The position numbers and the translations under genes were made by a program. A stretch of 64,000 bases of DNA from Sipunculus nudus (Eukaryota > Annelida > Sipuncula > Golfingiida > Sipunculidae): assembly GCA_026874595.1 (NCBI GenBank), contig CM049306.1, positions 107,467,142 to 107,531,141 on the forward strand, in the 5' to 3' direction. Numbering within the stretch: the stretch's first letter is position 1; the number at the start of each line of letters is the position of its first letter. The notes beneath the pieces were generated by a model. The model searched no databases. It was not told the origin of the DNA and was given only the letters and a program-made list of their open reading frames with translations. Positions 35,801 to 47,984 of this stretch are shown here, one piece after another.

Positions 35801-38800
35801 GACAATAAAGAAAATAAAATAACCACAGTTCAAACCTCGAAAAGCCGGCAATATCAAAATGACCTCAGGTATTTGTTCGGGTGTCTTGACGACAGGGGAA
35901 AACATTTTGAACACTCATTGTCAAATATATAAGGGTTCAGGGGTCAGTAACACCACATTGTTTATGATAATTTTCGCCCATCATCTATACAATAAAAGAT
36001 GATCACAGATTACAATGTAGTTATAAAGTGTGGTTAGGCCTACAAGTTGTTTGTATGTTGTTTGTCTGTGTGAAAGGGTCACTGGGGATACATAGTAATG
36101 CTAGCCCATTACCTGTAAGATAAGCGGGTAATAAATTTCTTATTATCTATCACTGGGTTTTATGTCCAGGATGGAACTATTTATGATCTGTGTAGGGTTT
36201 TTTCCCATGTGAATCTCCGTGAATTCCCTCAGATCTACTTAATACATATTCCTTTGGGAGAACAATAAAAAAGCGTTTTACGTGAGTTCATGGAATAATA
36301 CGCGAAATGTATAAGGGTCAAGACTTCGACAAAAATGGCCAAACACGCACTCTGCTGGTCAATTGCACAAGCAGTGATAGCTTTTGTTTTCTCAATCGAG
36401 TTAAGCTCTCTCAGGGGACTGCTTTTTCTAACAAATGCCGTCTATTGACACGGTGATTGTTCGATGGTGTTTTTGATTCCGCTGAGGAAATACGGGATAA
36501 ATTTGAACAAAATTGGTTTGGACATGGGCGGTGGCGTGGCTCTCAGCCAATTAGACTGTTTCTGAACACTCGGCTCTGTGCTGGACTCGGGATCTCCCCG
36601 TGTATCTTGTACAATACAACCACGTCCCCACGTTGCCGGAAAGGTTGAATGTAGATAATTCTATTTACTCACAGAATGAAGCCAAGTAAAAGCCCGTTGT
36701 CTTCAGGCAGCTTGTCCACGTCAGCTGTATCATTTCTAATGACGCTGTGGAACTTCTAACGCTTGTTTTGACTGTGTCTAATTAAATGAATTTGTTAACA
36801 TCTGTGATTAGTTATGCGTATTATATCTGGGTCTGATTCTCCTAGTATATGAGAGATTTATTCTTAAAACTCCTCACAGGGTGCAGAGGGTCCAAGACGC
36901 CCAACGAACACCAAATTTTGTTTTAATATGAGCCTGCTGTTATTTTTACTAAGATATATTTGCTTGGATATGAGGACGGACTGTTTAATGAGATACATAA
37001 ATATCTAATTTATATCAAATTTGTATTTATGATAAGCCCTGGCCGTGTTTTATGAACTACATTACATGAAGCACTTCTTCGTTCCGTGAATTTCTTGATC
37101 GTGTACACAAATGAAAACCTAAACGTTTCATTTAATTTCATGTTACTAATATATTCCTACAAATCTCATGTTTATTTTTAAACATAAACTGCGCAGAATA
37201 CTACGATGATATGCGAGTTATTAGTCTAAATAATTTACGAATATACTGCATCGCCAGAGATTAACACTCACCAATCACCTGCAAAAGGACATGATTATTT
37301 CAAATTATGCTATGTATGGCATAATATATTTGACATAATTCCATGAAATTAGGACTTTATCTCAAATATGCGTTAAGTCTAAGAATCCATTCTGTATCAA
37401 ACAAAATATACACATATATTTGTGTGTGTGTATTTGTGCGATAAAATATACAGACAACTATGCTAACATATTACATAAAACGATCTCCAACCGGGTGCCG
37501 TCGTGCTCCAGTGCAATAAAAATCATATGGAATCTCCTGCATTGAGTTCACCCGACATTTCGAAGGAAATAGAGAAAGTATTGTGACTGATGATTACTAA
37601 AAATCTTGGGTTCAATCCATCTCAGTACAGCAGTGCAGTGTGATAACGTGGGCAAGCTATCATTAAAAGTCGTCACCTCGGTAACCGGGGGATAGACAGA
37701 AGACCATTTATATTTAAAGGATTATATAACTACACTCCTTTTAGTTACAATTTATTCAGAGTATAAGCTTTTTATATTGCTTGTATCGACCAAATTAAAA
37801 GGTCCAACACAGAAGGACCAAAGAAAAAGCCGAGAAAAGGCCCCCAGGTCCGGAAAGGGGGGGGGGGATCCAACTCGGAAATATTGTCTTAAACCCTTAA
37901 AAACAGTTGCGGTGACTGAAAAAGGGTGGGGATGGGGATGACTGGTGAGCGCATGGTTATGTCACAGACTTCCTCGTACGAAGAAACCATGAACAAGAAC
38001 AAGTGAGTCTGTGGCACAAACGTGATTGTCACAAACTTTTACTGCATGCTGTTAAATCCTGCAGCTCCATTAGCTTGGCCTGATTCTCTGCCACGGCTCT
38101 GACGTCCAGAGTCATTAATAGAGTTAATTAGAGCCCTTTTAACTTGTGTGAAGCCGGGATGTGCCAGGTCTCAGTGTCACTTGCCAAGGCAAATCAGCCG
38201 TTACTGTCGTATCTTTAGTTTTGAGCATATCTTGTATTAGTAGTCCTGTATGTTTCAAGAAAATATCGTGCTGTGAATGAAGGTCAGCAGTCAAGCCAGG
38301 CCTAAAACAGGAACAGAACCATGTAAATGTTTCCTTCATGTGTATAAGTTGAGGTTCCATCTTTCTGGATTAGTCAGTTATGTCTCATTACAAAACTTCC
38401 TTATTATATTCTTTTCTTACACGTCACAATCTCGAATACCTTTATATTTCATTTAACGTACAGGTTGTGCTAGTTCCTCCACGTGTATAGTACAGAAGAG
38501 ACAAATTTGGTCATTCAGCCAGGCACATCCGTACATCCGTTAGCGGCTTGCTTCAGAATTTTCCTCGCGTCCGCAGAAAACGGTAAATAACGCATTGAAA
38601 TGCATAGAATCTTGAGGGAAACACACACACAGATACAGCAAATACAACAAAACATTGGTTACGTGGAAGCTTTAGCGCTAATATTTTGTAACTTACGATT
38701 ACTTTAGCAAAAATCGCATGATAGATCGCATGAAAATTTAATGGAGTGCGGACCAGAGCCCGTCAGGAGAGATTGACCATGAAGTCTCATTTGTCTTAAA

Positions 38801-39799
38801 TAGCATTAGCTGGTTTATATATATTTTAATCCATCATCTCCGAATGGGCAAGCAGTTCTTAGGGCCCACTGGAATGCTTGAAAATGCAGAAATTCTGGAG
38901 TGATGGCCGCAAAACTTTAGGACAGATATTCAGTGCTATTAACGCACATCCATATCAGAAATAAAACAATAATATTCATTTGCCTTCTTCTTCAGGGCCC
39001 GGAGGGCCACGGAAAGCTTACATTTCCCGTTTTTTTTAAATATATTCTTTCACTCTTTTTTAAAAGTACAAACTCAAACATGAATATCATATTTATGTCG
39101 TAGGTTAATTGCTTTTGTGTGCTTTTTAAAGTGTTTTCGAATAGAAATAAAATAAAACGATTCGTTGAGAGACCCCTTTATATTCATTTTTGTTATATTT
39201 ATCTGCATGGCGCTTGTGTGTGGGGATGGGGGAGAGTCGCGCTGTTTATAAATCCCGTGTCCCTATATATGCATGCTCAATATATTGTCAACTATCAAGT
39301 TTTTCACGAAAGCATATGGTTTCTTATTTTTGTTACAACCCAGGTATGCATGGGTTTGAGATGCAAAATGTTAAATAGTCAAATTCATAAAGCAAATATA
39401 GGCCTGATCTTACTTATAATTTATACTTTTTATTATCACAGATGGCGAATGTCGGTTTCTTCGATATATTTGATTGGACGTGATGGAAGCTGATATATAT
39501 GTAAACCGTGAGATATTGTATATAAAAAGAACGATTTATTTCACAGAAACAGCTTCCACTGCCGATCTTGCTACTGCCACTTTGGGGCTGTGTCTATGGA
39601 AGGGCTGATATGCACTATATACAAATATGTGACGCATCTGCACTCGTCTTGGCTGGGCGGCACGTGGTGCTGTTTGATGCTATTCCTGTAATTTTTCTTC
39701 CAAGTTTCAGTTGGTTTTGTTATTTTTGTGAAACTATGGTCTTGATAGTAAACATAGCATGAGAGGCACAGATTTTAATATGAGTAACCGTTTCTCAGC
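35801..39799. other. Gene-poor DNA, about 4 kb
   Basis: No coding region is supported. A dense block at about 38035-38130 combines GC-richer sequence with several TAAT-core motifs (GTCATTAATAGAGTTAATTA). An 11-base G-run lies at 37857-37867. A frame at 39119-39493 has no family content. Confidence 0.4.
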
Positions 39800-40600
39800 G
39801 GCAGCATGAGCCATAGCGTTCACTCATTGACCGTCTGTCCGTCTGTCTGTCTGTCTGTTAACAGGGCACATATTGTAACCACTGGACCTAGAAATTTCTA
39901 ATTGAACATCCAGGGAGGTCAATGAAATATCTCCTTGCACACTTAAAAATAGGTCACTATATCCTTTATTCTCCTAGTTATGGGGCCTGTTTTTGCACTC
40001 AAGAATAATTAAAAATTGATACAAAAGCCCCAGTATCTTAATAATTAACACACTGATTGCCGTGATTATTTCAATGCATATTGATTATATACAGTTTCAT
40101 CCTTTATTGAAGACTGGTGGCACTACCTGTATTTTTTTTTTATTTTTATGCTTTTTTGTCTCTATTTTGAGAGCTACACATGAAGCAGTCCGGACGTTAT
40201 GAGGGCACAAACCATAACCATTAGACCTAAAAATTCTAACTGTATATCCAGGGAAGTCTCAGGCAGATCTCCTCGGATACCTGAAATGGTCACCATGACC
40301 TGTATTTTGCGAGCAACTGACCAAAAACTATGGCTCAAATTGTATCCGTTTGGTCTTGAATCTCCCAACGCAACATCGAGGGGAGTCTTTAGAAAATCTC
40401 ATGGAAATGAGAAATCAGGTCATAGTAACCTATATTCTGCGAGCTATGAGAAAAAAAACATGATCAGGGCACCCTGAAAGTCAGACAGGGCACAAATTGT
40501 AACCGTTAGGTTTTTACCAGATCGTAACATCAGTAATTAATACATGCATCACCTGCATAATAAATTCAGCTGAGCGTCATGGCCCATGGGCCACTAGTTT
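39800..40600 (-). mobile_element. Pearl/HINE-like element, short minus-strand copy
   Basis: The outer end at 40564-40600 is identical over 37 bp to the complement of 10564-10600. The other end has a GTCT/ACGG-type microsatellite (39830-39861) next to GTTAAC. Between them is about one diverged unit of tandem core B (about 39862-40135) and one further related segment (40200-40520). Core A is missing, so unit number varies between copies, as is usual for this kind of element. Confidence 0.6.
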
Positions 40601-40914
40601 AAAGGTTTCCCTGTCTTGTCGGATGGTAGCCTTGAGGTTATAGGGAGACCGGCTAAGACCTCCATATGCCTTTTTCCAGTTTATCATGGTGGATACGCAT
40701 GAGAATATATATTGCATTAAATGGAGAAAATCCATGTATTCCCCTCTGACAGTCCATCCTTTACAGTGCTGGCACTTATTTCCAGAACTGACGTCATGGA
40801 GCCTTTTCTGAAGAAAGCATGACACATATCAAGATAGTAAAATATTATCCTAAAGTACCAGATAAACATAGGTAACGGTGTGTTGCTCATGTAAGAGTCA
40901 ACATTTTTACAGAA
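40601..40914. other. Spacer between two dispersed elements
   Basis: About 300 bp without a recognised feature, separating the minus-strand pearl-like and LTR-like copies. Confidence 0.4.
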
Positions 40915-41781
40915 CCTAATATCAACAGATCACGTAGTCGTGACGAACATAAATTTTGTAATGGAGTTAAAAAAATCAGATTCTGTAACACTAGGCAGCG
41001 TGAAATGTTTAGGGGAATGAATAAAGAAGTCAGTGTTTTTTTGTTAACAAATAATTATAATTTATTCTTAAAACAACCCTAACATTACAATATACTAAAT
41101 CAATACAAATACACAGTATAACAACAGTACAACAGTAAATCAATACAAGTATATAAATTAAGTGTACAGTACCTGGATACCACAACTGTCACAACGACAA
41201 AAGTCCTTTAAAGCATATAATCCAGATGAACAGTTCACATAAATCTTCTCAGAGAATAACAGTCCAGTTCAATCACAAAATCAAATTGTTGTAATCCAAA
41301 AGTGGAATCCTCGCAGTGGTCCCAAAGGCAAACTGAAGACTGATAAAAAACCTTTACAAATTCGAAGAGAAGCTATAACTGCCGCAGTTATAGGAAAAGG
41401 TCCACAAACTGACTCACACTCTTCCGTGTCCGCTGGAATATATCTCTTCTCTTTCTCAGCTCTAAAACACAGCCCCTTATTTATAACTTTTTACCTCATG
41501 ACGAGAACTTTCCATTTCCCGAACAATCTAAAGAACCCATAATAATCACGTTGCAGGAAACATCTAGAACAAAAAACGCTGTGTTTCTACATATCAGGGT
41601 TTACACGTGGGCCGGCTCGGCTCGGCCAAGCGAGAAAGCCCAAGACCAGCATGACTGCTGTGTTTACACGTCTGACCCCACGCGTGGGCCGGGCTATGGC
41701 GTCATAGCAACGGACAATGCTAGCGCTGCACATACACATGTAAGACTGCTGCATACAATGAAAGAGACATCTGTAACAACA
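40915..41781 (-). mobile_element. LTR-like dispersed element, minus-strand copy
   Basis: Homologous to the complement of 6534-7375. The 5' edge is at 41781 (TGTTGTTACAG on the minus strand). TATAAATA is at 41485-41478, AATAAA at 41066-41061, and TGTTACA at 40990-40984, followed by a shared leader with a 5-bp-stem hairpin (40930-40943). Similarity to the other copy stops at both outer edges. The 5' third (41570-41700) is GC-rich and the most diverged part. Confidence 0.6.
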
Positions 41782-43565
41782 TGACGACCATTTTTCGAAA
41801 TGGCTGTTACGCAGTAATGTCAAATATTATTATGGCATAAAATGTCACAGGATGATTCGATTTTCATATTTTTTTGTATCATGTATATAATGTGTTTGTC
41901 TAATCTGAAGGTATTTGCCTAACCGGGGAGACACGTATAGTGATGTCGTCCGTCGTAGTCGTCCATCGTTTTCGTTGTCGTATTTGTCGTCCATATCATT
42001 TTTTGTGTACCAGATACACAATTTTTTTTCAACAAAGTTCACGAAAGCGTTCAAAAAACGCTGACCTTGACCCTTAACTTTATGACAAAATTTGTCATGG
42101 GGATATGATATCCAGAGAATAAATTTATTTAGAAATAAATTATTTTTTAGCGAAAGAAAAAAATCAATTTGTTAAATGTGATAAACAGTTATATATGTAC
42201 ACACGTGCTCACTGTAGTCCTTTATGACGTGTATTTGATGCATCACATAAAGACTGTGGAATGAAACTTTATATGTACTGGTGATTGGTGACGTGTATAC
42301 CCAAGATTTCCTTAGAGCATAATTTAAGAGTTCAATAGCACAGTTATTCTGTTTAATATGTTCTCATATATATGTTAATATCTGAAGAAGACCTACCGCA
42401 GAAGAAATGCATTTATTCTTCATTGTTCTAAGATGTGTTCCACATTTCTAATGTGTGACTTTACAAACGTAATGACCACTGAAACAAGAAAATATGCTGC
42501 ATTACGTAAGTATTGAATTATTATCTATTGTTATCACAAGTTCCTTCAGGGCTATTTTAATTTGATAGATTCTATGTTACAAAAAATCATTTAATTGCAA
42601 TATAATATTTTGGCCAAGCAATAACTTCAAGCCACGGGGTCATAAAGTTACAAACTTTTCGTGTAGTAGGATGCATTTTTGATTTAGTACAGATTTTAAG
42701 GTAGCATGATCATCTGAGCACGACAGGTATATAACACCCACAGACCTGTTGTTGAGTTACTGGGACCTATAAAGACAGGTGCACTTGTTTTACAGACGAT
42801 TGTACTTAATGGTTCAAATGACACTGGCAGCTTTGTCAGGAAATTTTAGTAAGCAGGTGGAAGACCTTTTCAGACACAAGCGATGTTTTATGTAAAAGGC
42901 AAAATGTTAATTATTTGGTTGATTATATCGAAATTGACTCCTACCCTAAGCGGGTTTACATCACCCACAAACAAAGATTAACAAAGATGTAATCTTATTC
43001 GAGAAATGCATATGAAAGAAATTACAACATTCAAAACTAAAGAAACAACGAGGAATCTGAAATCATTGGGAATACCATGAAACTCATTCTTAATTAGGGA
43101 TAATCTGAAACAGAACAAGTCCTACACCCATTTATCTAAATCATATTTCAAGTTACCAGAAGCAATCTGAAATCGCTACATCAGTGCCCAGCTTTTTCAT
43201 CAAAGCCTGTGTAACAGCTTTTTGCATGTTACTACATGTATTTTATAAAGTGGGTGAATGTGTCCATGGCCTGCAGGTGGCTCTGTCTACTGAATGATGC
43301 ATGTAGCAAATGTAATTACTGAGCCTCGAGGGTTTCATGTTTCATATGCACGAGGCCGGTAATAATCCAGAATACATTCGGGTCCAAATTCAAATGCATT
43401 AAACATTAGGTAAGCTGTAAAACAAGGATACTATTTTTATAATTTGTTATACGGAGCTTCTTGCAGGGTGGTGTAATATATTATTCTTAAACCCTTTCCC
43501 TATAAATAAGCTACACAAGCATTTTTTCGATAATTTTTGTGTCTGCCATATGAATAAACAATTTA
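41782..43565. other. Non-coding DNA with an imperfect GTCGTC tract
   Basis: AT-rich. An imperfect (GTCGTC)n-like stretch lies at about 41942-41993. No gene recognised. Confidence 0.4.
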
Positions 43566-43740
43566 TTAAAAACAATTACAGTAGAACCCCTTCTTACGGG
43601 CATCTCTGTATTGACGGCCACTTACGGGCACTTTTCTCTTTATTATCATATATTTATTTTCTCAATTGCGGGTACCTCACTAATCTGAATTACAGACAGT
43701 TACCGAGGCACGAAGCTGTCAAATCAACTCTGTCATAGGG
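43566..43740 (+). mobile_element. Possible pogo/Tc1-type inverted-repeat fragment
   Basis: TACAGTAGAACCCC followed by a series of ACGGGCA/ACGGCCA motifs resembles the terminal repeat of pogo/Tigger-like elements, which start CAGT(A/G)(G/A)AAC next to a TA. No matching opposite end is clear, so this is at most one end or a decayed short element. Confidence 0.3.
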
Positions 43741-44117
43741 GCTGAGCGACATGCGAGCCTAGGGCAAACGCGAATTGATCTTTAGCTTCCAGCCGATCGA
43801 CTTTTTCAAATTTTTGCAGTGTGCGTAGCCATCAAACGTTCGTAGGGCTTCCCTGATATTGCGTGAGGATTTCTAGGTTGAGCCGTTGGGTAACTAGGGG
43901 TTAAAAGTACGGGTGTTTTGGCCCTCTCTGTGGCTACGTTTATTTTCATAGACCTTTATTATGTGCAGTGACTACTGCAGACCCGACTGTCCGCCTGATG
44001 GCTGAAGTGGAGTTTATTAATATAACGTAAGCTGACTCACACAAATTAGTTGTATAGGAGATATAGCGAAAACAGTAACAAAATAATAAAAAAAGAAATT
44101 CTATCATGTGGTGCATT
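43741..44117. other. Non-coding DNA before the minisatellite
   Basis: No recognised feature. Slightly GC-richer at 43740-43990. Confidence 0.4.
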
Positions 44118-46110
44118 GTGAACACGTTTCTTATCACTGGTATCAGGTGATGCATTGCAAAAATATCATAAGACATCAGTGGTATCTGGTAATGAATTGT
44201 GAAGATGTACATCATTACTTGTATCTGATGATGAACTGTGATCATGTATATCATTACTTGTATCTGGTGATGAACTGTGAACATGTATATCATTACTTGT
44301 ATCTAGTGATGAATTGTGAATATGTATATCATTACTTGTATCTGGTGATGAACTGTGAACATGTATATCATTACTTGTATCTAGTGATGAAATGTGATCA
44401 TGTATATCATTACTTGTATCTGGTGATGAAATGTGAACATGTATATCATTACTTGTATCTGGTGATGAAATGTGAACATGTATATCATTACTTGTATCTG
44501 ATGATGAACTGTGATCATGTATATCATTACTTGTATCTGGTGATGAACTGTGAACATGTATATCATTACTTGTATCTAGTGATGAACTGTGAACATGTAT
44601 ATCATTACTTGTATCTGGTGATGAACTGTGAACATGTATATCATTACTTGTATCTAGTGATGAAATGTGATCATGTATATCATTACTTGTATCTGGTGAT
44701 GAACTGTGAACATGTATATCATTACTTGTATCTAGTGATGAACTGTGAACATGTATATCATTACTTGTATCTAGTGATGAAATGTGATCATGTATATCAT
44801 TACTTGTATCTGGTGATGAAATGTGAACATGTATATCATTACTTGTATCTGATGATGAACTGTGATCATGTATATCATTACTTGTATCTGATGATGAACT
44901 GTGATCATGTATATCATTACTTGTATCTGGTGATGAACTGTGAACATGTATATCATTACTTGTATCTAGTGATGAACTGTGAACATGTATATCATTACTT
45001 GTATCTAGTGATGAAATGTGATCATGTATATCATTACTTGTATCTGGTGATGAAATGTGAACATGTATATCATTACTTGTATCTGATGATGAACTGTGAT
45101 CATGTATATCATTACTTGTATCTGATGATGAACTGTGATCATGTATATCATTACTTGTATCTGGTGATGAACTGTGAACATGTATATCATTACTTGTATC
45201 TAGTGATGAACTGTGAACATGTATATCATTACTTGTATCTGGTGATGAACTGTGAACATGTATATCATTACTTGTATCTAGTGATGAAATGTGATCATGT
45301 ATATCATTACTTGTATCTGGTGATGAAATGTGAACATGTATATCATTACTTGTATCTGGTGATGAACTGTGAACATGTATATCATTACTTGTATCTAGTG
45401 ATGAAATGTGATCATGTATATCATTACTTGTATCTGGTGATGAAATGTGAACATGTATATCATTACTTGTATCTGGTGATGAAATGTGAACATGTATATC
45501 ATTACTTGTATCTGATGATGAACTGTGATCATGTATATCATTACTTGTATCTGGTGATGAACTGTGAACATGTATATCATTACTTGTATCTGATGATGAA
45601 CTGTGAACATGTATATCATTACTAGTATCTAGTGATGAACTGTGAACATGTATATCATTACTTGTATCTGGTGATGAACTGTGAACATGTATATCATTAC
45701 TTGTATCTAGTGATGAAATGTGATCATGTATATCATTACTTGTATCTGATGATGAAATGTGAACATGTATATCATTACTTGTATCTGGTGATGAAATGTG
45801 AACATGTATATCATTACTTGTATCTGATGATGAAATGTGAACATGTATATCATTACTTGTATCTGATGATGAAATGTGAACATGTATATCATTACTTTTA
45901 TCTGGTGATGAATTGTGAATATGTAATTCATATTTGGTCTCTGGTGATTAATTTTGAACATTAAAACACTACTGATCTCTGGTTCCTAATTGTTAACAGA
46001 TAAACCTTTATTGATATCTGGTAATGAATTTTGAACACGTGAGTCATTAGTATATAGTCATCACTGGCTTTAGTCGTCACTGTTGAAGAATTGTGAACAT
46101 AAATTCCTTT
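44118..46110. repeat. 39-bp minisatellite array with 234-bp higher-order repeats
   Basis: About 45 clear copies (44205-45960) of a 39-bp unit: CATGTATATCATTACTTGTA, then TCTGGTGATGAACTGTGAA. Decayed copies extend to about 44118 on the left and 46110 on the right. Variant positions (AACATG/ATCATG, GAACTG/GAAATG, CTGG/CTGA/CTAG) combine into a six-unit, 234-bp block repeated in tandem (e.g. 44771 onwards and 45005 onwards are the same). As 39 is divisible by three, open frames run through on both strands (up to 505 codons, 13-residue repeat HVYHYLYLVMNCE on the plus strand). Variants change residues freely and decayed edges carry stops, so it is not a gene. Confidence 0.92.
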
Positions 46111-47984
46111 ACATGTATCAGTGACAGTATTTCAATCCCGTGGTAACATGGTAACGTGGTAACGTGCCGTATGATCTGTACAATTCTGCCATTGTTTCAT
46201 TCCTCATGTTCTGTTTTATAAAATATTTTTCTTTATATTAATTACACCCGTCTCACTCTGTGTATGTGAATATATCCCTTTATGTTGGGAAGATTTTACA
46301 TCAGGACACTTCACTAGAATAATCCAATAACCCATCTTTTGAAAATCCATGACGTATCCATTCAGTAATGTCCCTTAAGCCCAAGACTCATTATTTTATA
46401 CAGGACCTCTTTGTCGCCTGTCACTGTTTTTTTTATGTTTCCTTTATTCCTTGCCACAGACCCGAGATGTTTCTTCCTGGACTCGATACAATCCTCTGGA
46501 TATAAGGGGTCAAGAAAGACTTCACAGGTCTTTCACATGTTCTGGATCCACATCCATAGAATTGATCAGTCATACATAATTTAAGATTTTTTTTTTGGAA
46601 ATCACACACATGCAGTTTCACACAGACATATCATGCGGGCATGGATTTTCCTCTGTAACAACAGAGCATGTGTGTTCGTGTTGCATGGTGTCAATCAACA
46701 ATACAGAAGAACTAGATACGTGTATGGATTGATTATTACGTTTGCAAGTGATGCCAGAGTTGGCTATTTTGAACAGAATTTACTACATTTAAGAAATTTA
46801 CAGGTGTAATTCATAACAGTTTATTATGACATGCTGACATGGTTAACTAAATTATATATACAAAATGACAAATACCAGTTCGGTCATTATGTCATCTCGT
46901 TCAGGAACACAGCATACTATTATGTCTGCACTTTTGATGAGCTCTTCACCGCCGATCAGTTTGCCATCCCTCCCTTATACCTACAGAGAAGATATATGAA
47001 CTGAACCGCTTTGAAGCCAGCAGATCGTGCGCCTATGAAGCTGGAATGTGCAACTATTTTCACAACCATCAAGGAGAGTCACTTTCCTATTGGACGGTGT
47101 AGAGTTAACCACTAACAGCCATTTTCCAGCATCAAACATTATGTCAACCTCGACAAGATGAATAAAATGTCAATCGGGGTCACGTATTTGCCTCAGGTGT
47201 AGTCAGATAAGTTCTAAGTTTCCAAACATTTAAATTGAAATATTACATTTACAATATTTGCCTGATTACATATCTTGCCGTTATTTACTATTCATTGTGT
47301 TAAGTGAACCGGTGCTTGGTATATGTGCCCATCATTCATTCAATAGAAAATGCTTAGTCAACCGTGTATCATTAAAAGGTCCAAACATTGACGATACCAT
47401 TATAAACATGATTAGCTGTCAAAAATTCAGTTAATACATATATATATTTTATAACAACCGACAACCCAAGTCTATTTAAATCCCGGTGAGGTACATATGC
47501 CCCCAAAAGCTTCCCGACTGAGCGATACCAGGCTTATCAAAATTAGGTAGAGCGGATGTTATTCTTGAGCAAGAGCTGAAACAACTAAGACAAGTCAACT
47601 GTTACCGCGAGTTTAATATATTAGCTTAATTAGTAATTATCATAAGATAAACGAGACACAGCCACTTCCAGTACAGATGTAAGCTGCCTGACTCCCTCAA
47701 TCCGTCTCCTTGCTCACTCTGAACTACGTTGCCACGGCGTTTCTCAACCAATAGACTGGCCCCCTCCCTCACGGATTAGTAGACAAACTTTGGATATACT
47801 GTTATAAATGTTGTTTGCATCACCTGATCAGAACAGATGCCAACCAGAGACGGCAGCCCATTTCCTGCATGCTAACTGTCGACAATGAAGTAGCTTCAGT
47901 AATGTTTCTCTCATTTCTTGTGTGTCCAGTTCAGCACAGAAGCCACAGCCCGTAGGTATTTATAAGACCAGTACCTGGAGTATA
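46111..47984. other. Non-coding DNA with promoter-like motifs near its right end
   Basis: CCAAT (47748 region, CAACCAATAG) and TATAAATG (about 47802) occur about 50 bp apart in a moderately GC-rich stretch at 47690-47930, but no open reading frame or splice donor follows convincingly. A dense block at 46980-47190 could be regulatory. Otherwise nothing is recognised. Confidence 0.35.

Noticed and set aside
36457-36648. A 63-codon frame with FDSAEEIRDKF
   Set aside because: Begins at TTG, short, and has no supporting signals.
44108-45625. A 505-codon open frame (and minus-strand partners) with a 13-residue repeat
   Set aside because: It lies wholly in the 39-bp minisatellite, starts at GTG rather than ATG, is open on both strands because 39 is divisible by three, and unit variants change residues without constraint.
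47740-47840. CCAAT plus TATAAATG promoter
   Set aside because: Spacing is plausible, but no coding frame or donor follows before the LINE fossil at 47985.
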